NCBI RefSeq assembly: GCF_005405265.1
Contig: NZ_BJDS01000003.1
Location: 124,001-188,000 of the forward strand
Direction of reading: 5' to 3'
Length of the DNA stretch: 64,000 bases
From: Enterococcus songbeiensis
GTDB lineage: Bacteria; Bacillota; Bacilli; Lactobacillales; Enterococcaceae
Position numbers and translations under genes: made by a program. Each line of letters opens with the position of its first letter. Position 1 is the stretch's first letter. The notes below the pieces were generated by a model, which saw only the letters and a list, made by a program, of their open reading frames with translations, did not search any database and was not told the DNA's origin. Of this stretch, positions 8,059-15,422 are shown piece by piece.

Positions 8059-8385
8059 TTTACTTGCTCCTGATTTTTAATAAAGTGTGCTATTGTAAAT
8101 CCCCAACATTATTAGTTGCTTACTAAATCAATCTTGTTTCCCACTAAGAATTAAAAAAGTGCTAGAATCACTGATTCAACAGCATTTCTGGTATACCCGT
8201 AATATTGGAGTGGGAATAAAACCCTAATATAATAAGATAGTTTCCTACCAAAAGGGCTGCAAATCTACTCCATACTCCCCCCGAGAACAATTATTCGTCT
8301 TTTTGAAAAAATCATGGTAAAATCCTGACAAGTTAAAAATAAAAAACCATCTATTTTAGATAGAGATCAAAGGAGGTCAATTAGT
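8059..8385. other. Intergenic region spanning the att junction and the LLM leader
   Basis: No gene is seen. It contains the second attachment core at 8208-8218. To its right is an AT-rich leader of the LLM gene with a small ATCTA/TAGAT hairpin near 8350 and the Shine-Dalgarno at 8370-8376. Confidence 0.5.
8208..8218 (+). repeat. Second copy of the guaA-type att core GAGTGGGAATA
   Basis: Perfect match and same orientation as 4730-4740, extended to GAGTGGGAATAAA in both. Upstream bases AACAGCATTT and ATACCC are also shared. It marks the right border of the 3.5-kb inter-att segment and the start of the native chromosome. Confidence 0.8.
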
Positions 8386-9408
8386 TTGAAAAAAATCGGA
8401 TTTTTAAGTTTTGGTCATTGGATGAACCAAGGATCACTTGTTAAAACGGCGCAAGATGCCTATTTGCAATCGATTGAATTAGCGGTTGAAGCAGAAAAAA
8501 TCGGGATCGACGGTGCGTATTACCGGGTCCATCATTTCGCTCCGCAAATCGGTTCTCCTTTTCCGCTGCTTTCAGCAATCGGTGCAAAAACCAGCAAAAT
8601 CGAAATTGGAACAGGACTTATCGATATGCGTTATGAAAATCCTGCCTACATGGCGGAAAATGCTGGATTGACGGATATTATTACACAAGGAAGAGTCCAA
8701 TTAGGGGTAGGTCGTGGTTCACCAGAGCAAGTTCTGGACGGTTGGAAATATTTTGGCTATGACTACAGTGAAGAAGAAATCAAAGAAATCACTCGTGAAC
8801 GAACCCTTGAATTTTTGAAATTGATTGAAGGAAAACCATTTGCGGAACCCAATCCACAGCCAATGTTCCCACAAGGATCTGGAAAATTACGTATCGAACC
8901 TTATTCAGAAGGCTTGCGTCAACGAATTTGGTGGGGTGCTGGTTCGCAACAAACTGCTGTTTGGGCCGCACAACAGGGAATGAATTTACAATCTTCTACG
9001 TTAGTAAACTATGAATCCAACGAACCGTTCCATATTCAACAAGCCAAGCAACTGCGGGCATATAAAGAAGCATGGAAACAAGCGGGACATGATTTTGAAC
9101 CAAGAACCCTTGTGACCCGCTCCATTCAGCCAATTACAACAGATTTGGATCGTCGCTTATTCGGTCAAGATGGACAACCTCAACAAGATCAAGTGGGTTA
9201 TCTGGCTTATCATCGAAACCCAACAATCTTTGGCAAAACCTTTGCCGGAGAACCTGACAAACTGGTTAAAGAATTGGCAGAAGATGAAGCAATCAAAGAA
9301 GCAGATACCGTTCTGATTACTATTCCAAACACCTTGGGAGTAGAATACAACATTCATTTGCTGGAAACTCTTGTAAAAGAAGTTGCACCTGATTTAGGCT
9401 GGCGCTAA
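8386..9408 (+). CDS. LLM-class (luciferase-like) flavin-dependent oxidoreductase
   Basis: A 340-aa TIM-barrel monooxygenase-like protein using FMN or F420-type cofactors by family. It has the N-terminal strand KKIGFLSFGHW, AYYRVHHFAPQIGSPFPLL, IEIGTGLIDMRYENP and the phosphate-loop-like VGRGSPEQVLDGW. The start is TTG at 8386 with AAAGGAGG 9 bases upstream; no in-frame ATG is better placed. It stands alone, with a strong terminator after it. It is the first gene of the chromosome right of the att array. Substrate unknown. Confidence 0.85.
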   Translation: MKKIGFLSFGHWMNQGSLVKTAQDAYLQSIELAVEAEKIGIDGAYYRVHHFAPQIGSPFPLLSAIGAKTSKIEIGTGLIDMRYENPAYMAENAGLTDIITQGRVQLGVGRGSPEQVLDGWKYFGYDYSEEEIKEITRERTLEFLKLIEGKPFAEPNPQPMFPQGSGKLRIEPYSEGLRQRIWWGAGSQQTAVWAAQQGMNLQSSTLVNYESNEPFHIQQAKQLRAYKEAWKQAGHDFEPRTLVTRSIQPITTDLDRRLFGQDGQPQQDQVGYLAYHRNPTIFGKTFAGEPDKLVKELAEDEAIKEADTVLITIPNTLGVEYNIHLLETLVKEVAPDLGWR

Positions 9409-9427
9409 AAACCGGGAATGCTCCGCA

Positions 9428-9476
9428 AACAAGCCTCATGCACCACTATTTTGTTGGTGCATGAGGCTTGTTTTTT
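9428..9476 (+). terminator. Rho-independent terminator after the LLM gene
   Basis: Long stem AACAAGCCTCATGCACC paired with GGTGCATGAGGCTTGTT, followed by a T-run. Confidence 0.9.
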
Positions 9477-9578
9477 AACAGAATATTGATTCTTCATTTT
9501 TAAACCGCCAAATGACACAAATTTCCTTCTTTGCTGTACAGTAGAAGTAGTTTCAAATCAAAAACTGGAGGGAATTCC

Positions 9579-10211
9579 ATGAAAATTTTTGTAGTAGGTG
9601 GTTCTGGTCGGGTAGCAGCCGACTTGATTACTGCGCTGAAAGAACAAGGCCATGAGGTGATTGCTGGTGCTCGTCATCCAGAAAAAATCGTTTCTCAGGA
9701 AGTCACTGCTGTCCACTTGGATTTGCATGAATCTGTAGAAAAAATTGCCGAAATCATCGGGTCTGTAGACGTCATTTATTTTGTTGCCGGCTCTCGGGGA
9801 AATGATTTATTGCAAACAGATGCTTTTGGCGCAGTCAAAACCATGCAAGCCGCTGAAAAAAACGGTGTGTCTCGCTATATCATGCTTAGCTCGATTTTTT
9901 CCCTGCAACCGGACGAATGGTATCGTGAAGGCTTAAAGCAGTTGATGGATTATAACATTGCCAAATTTTTTGCCGACAATTACCTAATCACCAACACTTC
10001 TTTGGATTACACCATTTTACAGCCTACAGGTCTGACCACTGAAAAAGGAACAGGAAAAATCCATATTGGTGAAGGTTCTGTATCGACGAATCCGATTCCT
10101 GATGTAGCCAAAACGCTTGCGGCAATCATCGACCATCCAAATACCAGCAAAAAAGTAATCATGATGCGCAGTGGAGATACTCCAATCCATGATGCCTTAG
10201 CTCAGATTTGA
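9579..10211 (+). CDS. NAD(P)-binding atypical SDR (NmrA/YwnB-like)
   Basis: A 210-aa single-domain Rossmann protein. KIFVVGGSGRVAADL at the N-terminus carries the GGxGxxG dinucleotide motif, followed by VIAGARHPEK and YIMLSSIFS. The catalytic Tyr-x3-Lys of classical SDRs is replaced by YNIAKFFAD, typical of NmrA-like and flavin-reductase-like relatives. The start is the ATG at 9579 behind GGAGGG; a longer frame begins upstream but lacks a Shine-Dalgarno. It is monocistronic, between two terminators. Confidence 0.8.
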   Translation: MKIFVVGGSGRVAADLITALKEQGHEVIAGARHPEKIVSQEVTAVHLDLHESVEKIAEIIGSVDVIYFVAGSRGNDLLQTDAFGAVKTMQAAEKNGVSRYIMLSSIFSLQPDEWYREGLKQLMDYNIAKFFADNYLITNTSLDYTILQPTGLTTEKGTGKIHIGEGSVSTNPIPDVAKTLAAIIDHPNTSKKVIMMRSGDTPIHDALAQI

Positions 10212-10228
10212 TTTTTAATACGAATCAT

Positions 10229-10289
10229 AAAAAAATCTGAACATTGCAGAAAGCATGTTGTGCTTTTCTGCATCGTTCAGATTTTTTTT
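10229..10289. terminator. Bidirectional terminator between convergent genes
   Basis: AAAAAAATCTGAAC pairs with GTTCAGATTTTTTT around an inner GCAGAAA/TTTCTGC stem. It serves the SDR gene on the plus strand and the mazG-like gene on the minus strand. Confidence 0.85.
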
Positions 10290-10309
10290 CTTTATTTAGT
10301 CCTATCATG

Positions 10310-10627
10310 TTAGGACTTTTTTCCCCGACTTTTTTCCACCGGATATTTCTGTGCGTTCTTTTGCAATTTTTCTTCAATGATTTCATCGATATCAAAGTTG
10401 AGATTGTCCGCCATCATGTACGAATAAATCAGCACATCTGCCAATTCCTCTTTTAAACGCTCTGGATTTTCTTTGGCTTCCTCTGAGGTTTTCCATTGAA
10501 ACAATTCCAGTAATTCTGCTGCTTCCAAGGAGATAGAAAGGGCCAAATCTTTTTCATTGTGAAATTGCCGCCAGTCCCGTTCTTCGCGGAACTGATTAAT
10601 TTTTTCCATGCTGTTCATTGTACTCAT
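10310..10627 (-). CDS. MazG-like nucleotide pyrophosphohydrolase
   Basis: A 105-aa all-alpha NTP pyrophosphohydrolase that cleaves NTPs or dNTPs to monophosphate and PPi. The metal-binding pattern is visible as LEAAELLELFQW (ExxE) followed by KEELADVLIYSYMMAD (ExxD). The length suits the short MazG/YpjD group. It ends the gnd-HAD-mazG minus-strand unit, with 8 bases between it and the HAD gene. A house-cleaning role is inferred from the family. Confidence 0.82.
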   Translation of the reverse strand: MSTMNSMEKINQFREERDWRQFHNEKDLALSISLEAAELLELFQWKTSEEAKENPERLKEELADVLIYSYMMADNLNFDIDEIIEEKLQKNAQKYPVEKSRGKKS

Positions 10628-10635
10628 CTCTTTCT

Positions 10636-11292
10636 TTACTCTGTCAGATAATTTTCAACGATTTTTAGCGTTGGACCCTCCGCAACAAGATTCAATGAGG
10701 CTTTTTTCTCCTGTGAAGGTGGTGCAAAGCTACTGTCAGGTACCAGCAAAACGCCTAAACCGGCTCTAGTCGCAGCTGTTGCACCGATGATGGAATCCTC
10801 CACCGCAAGGGCTTCCGTGGGGTGTAATTGACTTTTTGCCAGAGCTGTCAGATACACGGTTGGTGCTGGTTTGTGCTCCATCACTTCATCGCCAAAGGTC
10901 ATTTCATCAAAATAGTTCAGCAAATCAAAGTGGGTCAGCAAATCCACCGCACGTTTTTTAACAGTTGACGTAGCCAACCCTACTGCTAAATTTTTTTGTT
11001 TACAAAAAGCAAGGGTTTCTGCTGCAAAGGGTTTTGCCTTTAAGGTGCCGCTTGCCAACTGACGGTAAATAAATTCTTCTCGTTTCCTGCGGATCTCAGG
11101 TACCTTTTCTTTGCCGACGATGGACGCAATATATGCTGCCGTCTGCAACCAGCTACGACCGCTCCAAGAATCAACTTCGGTTTCTGAGATTGGCAGATCA
11201 TACTGCTTAAAGGTCCACAACCATCCCTCCCGATAAGTCTTTTCTGTATCGACAAGCAAGCCGTCCAAATCAAATATGATTCCCTTAATCAC
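10636..11292 (-). CDS. HAD-superfamily phosphatase (beta-phosphoglucomutase-like)
   Basis: A 218-aa HAD hydrolase. Motif I, GIIFDLDGLLVDTEK, sits at the N-terminus with DLD nucleophile/acid residues. Motif II is LATSTVKKRA, the lysine is HKPAPTVYL, and motif III is ALAVEDSIIGATAATRAG. The start is placed at GTG 11292, preceded by AGGGA and directly before motif I. A longer frame reaching into the gnd-like gene would add 22 residues with no family counterpart. It is downstream of the gnd-like gene, so its substrate may be a phosphosugar. Confidence 0.83.
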   Translation of the reverse strand: MIKGIIFDLDGLLVDTEKTYREGWLWTFKQYDLPISETEVDSWSGRSWLQTAAYIASIVGKEKVPEIRRKREEFIYRQLASGTLKAKPFAAETLAFCKQKNLAVGLATSTVKKRAVDLLTHFDLLNYFDEMTFGDEVMEHKPAPTVYLTALAKSQLHPTEALAVEDSIIGATAATRAGLGVLLVPDSSFAPPSQEKKASLNLVAEGPTLKIVENYLTE

Positions 11293-11320
11293 CAAATCCC
11301 TGCTTTCTGTTTTTCTATCG

Positions 11321-12220
11321 TTACTCTTTTTTTGAAACGGCATGCCCGCCGAATTCATTTCTTAAAGCGGCAACGACTTTTCCGGTAAAAGTATCTTCTT
11401 CCAATGAACGGTAACGCATCATCAATGAGGTTGCAATGACCGGCACTGCTACTTCTCGCTTCAAGGCTTCTTCGACGGTCCATTTGCCTTCGCCGGAAGA
11501 ATACATGATTCCTTTGATCTCATCCAGCTGACCATCTTTTTGGAAGGCATTCGCGGCAAGTTCCATCAACCAGCTGCGAATAACTGATCCATGGTTCCAC
11601 ATTTCAGCTACTTTTTCGTTGTTATAATTGTAGGGGCTGTGTTGCAATAAATCAAACCCTTCCCCGATGGCCTGCATCATACCATATTCAATTCCATTAT
11701 GAACCATTTTCAGGTAATGACCACTACCGGAAGGTCCAGTATACAAATAGCCTTTTTCAGCGGCAATTTTTTTAAATAAGGGTTCAATTACAGGAAAAAT
11801 CTCTGCTGGTCCACCAATCATGAAATTGCCGTCCTTCAAAGCGCCCGCCATCCCGCCGGAGGAACCAACATCGAAGAAATGGATTTGTTTTGCTGCCAAT
11901 TCTTCTCCTCTTTTGATGGAATCCTCATAAAAAGAATTTCCTCCATCGATCAAAATATCTCCCGGTTGCAAAAGATCCCCCAATTTTTTTACGGTTTCTT
12001 GTGTTGGGGCACCCGCTGGGATCATCACCCAAATGATTCTAGGTGCTGGCAGTTTTGCTACCAGCGTTTGCAAATCTTTTGCTGGTTCTGCGCCTAATTG
12101 TTCCGCTTCCTCAACAGCCTTTGCAGTAACATCATAAGCCACTACCTCTACTTGATTGTGCAACATATTCTGGGTCAAATGCAACCCCATTTTTCCTAAA
12201 CCGATCATCCCTATTTTCAT
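11321..12220 (-). CDS. gnd: 6-phosphogluconate dehydrogenase, decarboxylating (short GndA/YqeC type)
   Basis: Oxidises 6-phosphogluconate to ribulose 5-phosphate with CO2 release. The protein has 299 aa, the short form of the family. The N-terminal Rossmann motif is GMIGLGKMGLHL. The substrate loop is DVGSSGGMAGA, and the catalytic Lys/His region reads GSGHYLKMVHNGIEYGMMQ. It has a clear promoter (12254-12282) and faces a divergent RpiR-family regulator that likely controls it. The short form usually prefers NAD+, which is family knowledge rather than visible here. Confidence 0.88.
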   Translation of the reverse strand: MKIGMIGLGKMGLHLTQNMLHNQVEVVAYDVTAKAVEEAEQLGAEPAKDLQTLVAKLPAPRIIWVMIPAGAPTQETVKKLGDLLQPGDILIDGGNSFYEDSIKRGEELAAKQIHFFDVGSSGGMAGALKDGNFMIGGPAEIFPVIEPLFKKIAAEKGYLYTGPSGSGHYLKMVHNGIEYGMMQAIGEGFDLLQHSPYNYNNEKVAEMWNHGSVIRSWLMELAANAFQKDGQLDEIKGIMYSSGEGKWTVEEALKREVAVPVIATSLMMRYRSLEEDTFTGKVVAALRNEFGGHAVSKKE

Positions 12221-12253
12221 AACTAGTCTCCTTCCCTTTTTTTATTCACTCTC

Positions 12254-12308
12254 AGTATATGTAATTTATTTACAAAATACAAGTGTAATTATGTATATTT
12301 TTTACATA
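12254..12308 (-). promoter_or_regulatory. gnd promoter with candidate RpiR operators
   Basis: Minus-strand -35 TTGTAT (12277-12282) and -10 TATACT (12254-12259) are 17 bases apart. The spacer contains the palindrome TGTAATTTATTTACA (12260-12274). A similar imperfect one, ATGTAtatttttTACAT, lies at 12291-12308. These are candidate sites for the divergent regulator. Confidence 0.6.
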
Positions 12309-12443
12309 TACGTTTTATTTTGTTGTAACTCGTGGTATGATAGGCTTAATAAAAGTCCTTCTATACCTGTTCCAGTCACTTTTTGGTAACAAAAGAAAGA
12401 ATCAGACTTGAAAATTCAGTGGAAAATAAGAGGAGGAAAACGA

Positions 12444-13286
12444 ATGGGCGCCGCATTTCGAAGTCGTATTAAAAGTTACTATGATGATCTCAGCAAAGGA
12501 GATCAGCGATTAGCTGATTACCTTTTAGAAAATTCTAAAGAATCCAGCCGCTACTCCATTCAAGAATTAGCGGAAGCAACCGCCTTATCTACGGCTACGA
12601 TTTCACGTTTCGCAAAAAAAGTCGGCTACCAGAATTTTCAAGAGTTGAAGCTGACCCTGAATCAAGCCGGAGAAGAAAAAAATGATTTCTTTTTATCCCT
12701 GACTGCAGAGGATTCTTATCTGACAATTGCTGAAAAAACCTGCCAAACCAATATTCATTCCATTGAAGCCACTCAGGCGATGTTAACTGAAAAAGATTTA
12801 CAAAAAACTATGGCGATTTTGTTACAATCAACCACCTGCGGCTTTTTTGGGATGGGGGGCTCTGCTGTCGTTGCGCTAAATGCCTACCATAAATTTTTGC
12901 GGATGCCGATTCATTGCTTCCATCACGAAGATTTTCATATTCAATTAATGCAAGCCGCCAAAATGACCAAAGAAGATTGTGCATTAGTCATTTCCCACAC
13001 CGGACGCAACAAGGATACTATGGAGTTGATGGCTGTTTTGAAAAAAAATGGTGTACCGATTATCGGCATCACCAGCTATGCCGGCTCTCCCGTTGCCCAA
13101 GCCAGTGATGTTGCCTTGATTTCAATCTCGGAAGAAACCTTCTACCGTCCCGAAGCAATTTCTTCTGTCGTCTCTCAACTGAGTATTATTGACACACTCT
13201 TTTTGATTTATGGAATCAAAATGAAAAGCGCCGCTAAAGAAACCATCAACGAAATCCGCGAAGTCATTCAAGACACGCGGATGTAA
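12444..13286 (+). CDS. MurR/RpiR-family transcriptional regulator
   Basis: A 280-aa regulator. The N-terminal HTH_6 domain (about residues 1-75) contains YSIQELAEATALSTATISRFAKKVG. The C-terminal SIS sugar-phosphate-binding domain contains FFGMGGSAVVALNAYHKF, LVISHTGRNKDTME and IIGITSYAGSPVA. The start is the ATG at 12444, 7 bases after AGGAGG; an earlier frame start lacks one. It is divergent from gnd with a shared promoter region, so control of gnd by a phosphosugar is inferred. Confidence 0.87.
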   Translation: MGAAFRSRIKSYYDDLSKGDQRLADYLLENSKESSRYSIQELAEATALSTATISRFAKKVGYQNFQELKLTLNQAGEEKNDFFLSLTAEDSYLTIAEKTCQTNIHSIEATQAMLTEKDLQKTMAILLQSTTCGFFGMGGSAVVALNAYHKFLRMPIHCFHHEDFHIQLMQAAKMTKEDCALVISHTGRNKDTMELMAVLKKNGVPIIGITSYAGSPVAQASDVALISISEETFYRPEAISSVVSQLSIIDTLFLIYGIKMKSAAKETINEIREVIQDTRM

Positions 13287-13305
13287 AAAAGAGCCGAAAT
13301 TAAAA

Positions 13306-13348
13306 CGAACCCTAAGAGTTAGATTTTTGGTCTGACTCTTGGGGTTCG
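13306..13348. terminator. Hairpin between convergent rpiR-like and GH42 genes
   Basis: CGAACCCtAAGAGT pairs with ACTCTTgGGGTTCG across a 15-base loop. The T-tracts are weak on both strands. Confidence 0.6.
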
Positions 13349-13355
13349 CTGTTTT

Positions 13356-15407
13356 CTATAAAAATTCCTTCCCAATAATCACTTCATAAGGAGCAAGAAG
13401 TAATTTTCTTGGTAACTCTGTTTGCTTTTCTGCATCAATCAGTGAACGTGTAATCTCAATCGATTGAATTTCTGTCGAGAAGTTCATAAAAAAGTGATAG
13501 CTGGCTGTTTTACTGTAGCGGCTTTGTACGGATACCACAGGTGACATTCGTTTGATCAACGTATTTTTCAATTGTAGTTTCTCAATCAGGTCCCCATAAA
13601 AAGCTCTAAGAAAATTGGTATTCGTTCGAGCCGCCAAATAATACGCATCGCCCTTCCCAAAAGCGTGCGTAACAACTGCTGGGGTTCCTTCATAAAATTC
13701 TTCATGATACCGTCCCAAAACCTGAGCCTCTTTAATAGCTAAAATAGCTGAATAATCCTTTGTTTGATACATTTTCCCCTGATAATCCAACATATTATGC
13801 TCATTTTCGTATAAAGTGTCTAATTCTAAAACATCGATTCCAAATAACGCTTGGAGTTTTTTTGGTAGTCCACCTAAATAAACAAGATCTGTTTCATTGA
13901 CCATTCCTGTAAAATAACTTGCTATCAAAGTTCCTCCTGCAGCAACATACTCCTGCAATTTTGTCATCGTTTCACCAGTCATCAAATACAACATTGGAGC
14001 AATCACTAAATCATACTTAGAAAAATCTTGCGTGACGGAAAGAATATCAACAGAGATATCTTTTTCCCAAAAAATAGAATAGTGTTCTTGCAGTGTTTGG
14101 GGGTAACGGCGTGTAGGTCGACCAAAGCCGCCACCACGTTTCAACGCCCAATTGCTCTCCCAGTCAAAAAGGATTGCCACTTTCGATTTTTTTGTTGTAC
14201 CTTTGACTTCACTCAGTTTTTCCAATCGTTTTCCATATTCGGAAACCTCTTGAAAAACTCTATTTTTTGCAGAACCATCATGCCCAACAACTCCACCATG
14301 AAATTTTTCTGAATTTCCACGTGATTGTCGCCATTGAAAATACAAAGTACTGTCTGACCCATGGGCAATTTGCTGCATGGCGCTCAAAATGTGCATGCCT
14401 GGTCGTTTTGATTTGTTGAATGGGTGTGAATTAACTTCACTCGGTGTTGATTCCATCACTAAAAATGGTTGTTGTTTCAACGACCAGTATTGATCATGAA
14501 CATAAGCTGATTTCATTGCCGTTTTTTCTAGTGACTCATAATTATTGTGCCAATCAGGATAACTATCCCAACTGACGATATCTACGTACTTAGAAAACTT
14601 TCCATAATCCAATCCTTCTAGTGGAATGAAGTCACGTGTGTCATACCCTTCTGCCATAAAGTTCGTTGTTACCGGTATATTTGGTGTTATCTCCCGTAGT
14701 GGTTCAATTTCTGCTTGATAGAAATCAATCGTCCTATCCGTAACAAATCGTTTCCAATCTAAATCCATTCCATGAACTTTATGTTCCCCCAAAGGAGAAG
14801 GTGGTAAAACTTGTGCCCAATCTGAATACGTACTTCCCCAAAAGGACATCAACCATGCCTGATTGATCGCTTCAAGAGAGCCATATTTTTTCTGCAACCA
14901 CTTACGCCAGCTTTCCTGACAATAGGGACAGAAACATTCTCCAGAGTATTCATTGGATACGTGCCACATAGAAAGCGCAGGATGAGAACCATAGCGTTCT
15001 GCTAATTTTCGGTTGATTCGTTGAACTTTTTCCCGATAAATAGGCGAAGAATAGCAATGATTGTGTCGAAACCCATGAGTATGCTTTTGTCCCAATGCAT
15101 CGGTACGATTCACTTCTGGATACGCCTGACTTAACCATTGGGGACGTCCGCCACTCGGAGTTGCCAAAATAATATTTCCACCAAATTCAGAAACCTGATC
15201 AAAAATTTCATCCATCCAATCAAAACAAAATTTACCTTCTTCCGGCTCTAGGGCACTCCAAGCAAATACTCCTAGTGTAACCGTGTTGACATGCGCCTGT
15301 TGCATCAGCTCGATGTCCTTTTTTAAAATATCCGGATAATCGAGCCATTGATCGGGATTATAGTCGCCGCCATGCAATAAACGATGATCAAGATCAAATC
15401 TGACCAT
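13356..15407 (-). CDS. GH42 beta-galactosidase
   Basis: Intracellular beta-galactosidase of 683 aa (no signal peptide). The N-terminal TIM barrel contains NEY with the acid/base Glu153 and VMEST with the nucleophile Glu319. Cys118, Cys158, Cys160 and Cys163 match the zinc cluster of GH42 enzymes. A trimerisation domain and a small beta domain follow. It is the last gene of the EIIC-DUF3284-GH36-GH42 operon. Together with the alpha-galactosidase it would let the cell strip both linkages from imported galacto-oligosaccharides; the true substrate is inferred. Confidence 0.92.
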   Translation of the reverse strand: MVRFDLDHRLLHGGDYNPDQWLDYPDILKKDIELMQQAHVNTVTLGVFAWSALEPEEGKFCFDWMDEIFDQVSEFGGNIILATPSGGRPQWLSQAYPEVNRTDALGQKHTHGFRHNHCYSSPIYREKVQRINRKLAERYGSHPALSMWHVSNEYSGECFCPYCQESWRKWLQKKYGSLEAINQAWLMSFWGSTYSDWAQVLPPSPLGEHKVHGMDLDWKRFVTDRTIDFYQAEIEPLREITPNIPVTTNFMAEGYDTRDFIPLEGLDYGKFSKYVDIVSWDSYPDWHNNYESLEKTAMKSAYVHDQYWSLKQQPFLVMESTPSEVNSHPFNKSKRPGMHILSAMQQIAHGSDSTLYFQWRQSRGNSEKFHGGVVGHDGSAKNRVFQEVSEYGKRLEKLSEVKGTTKKSKVAILFDWESNWALKRGGGFGRPTRRYPQTLQEHYSIFWEKDISVDILSVTQDFSKYDLVIAPMLYLMTGETMTKLQEYVAAGGTLIASYFTGMVNETDLVYLGGLPKKLQALFGIDVLELDTLYENEHNMLDYQGKMYQTKDYSAILAIKEAQVLGRYHEEFYEGTPAVVTHAFGKGDAYYLAARTNTNFLRAFYGDLIEKLQLKNTLIKRMSPVVSVQSRYSKTASYHFFMNFSTEIQSIEITRSLIDAEKQTELPRKLLLAPYEVIIGKEFL

Positions 15408-15422
15408 TTTATTTTCCTCCCG

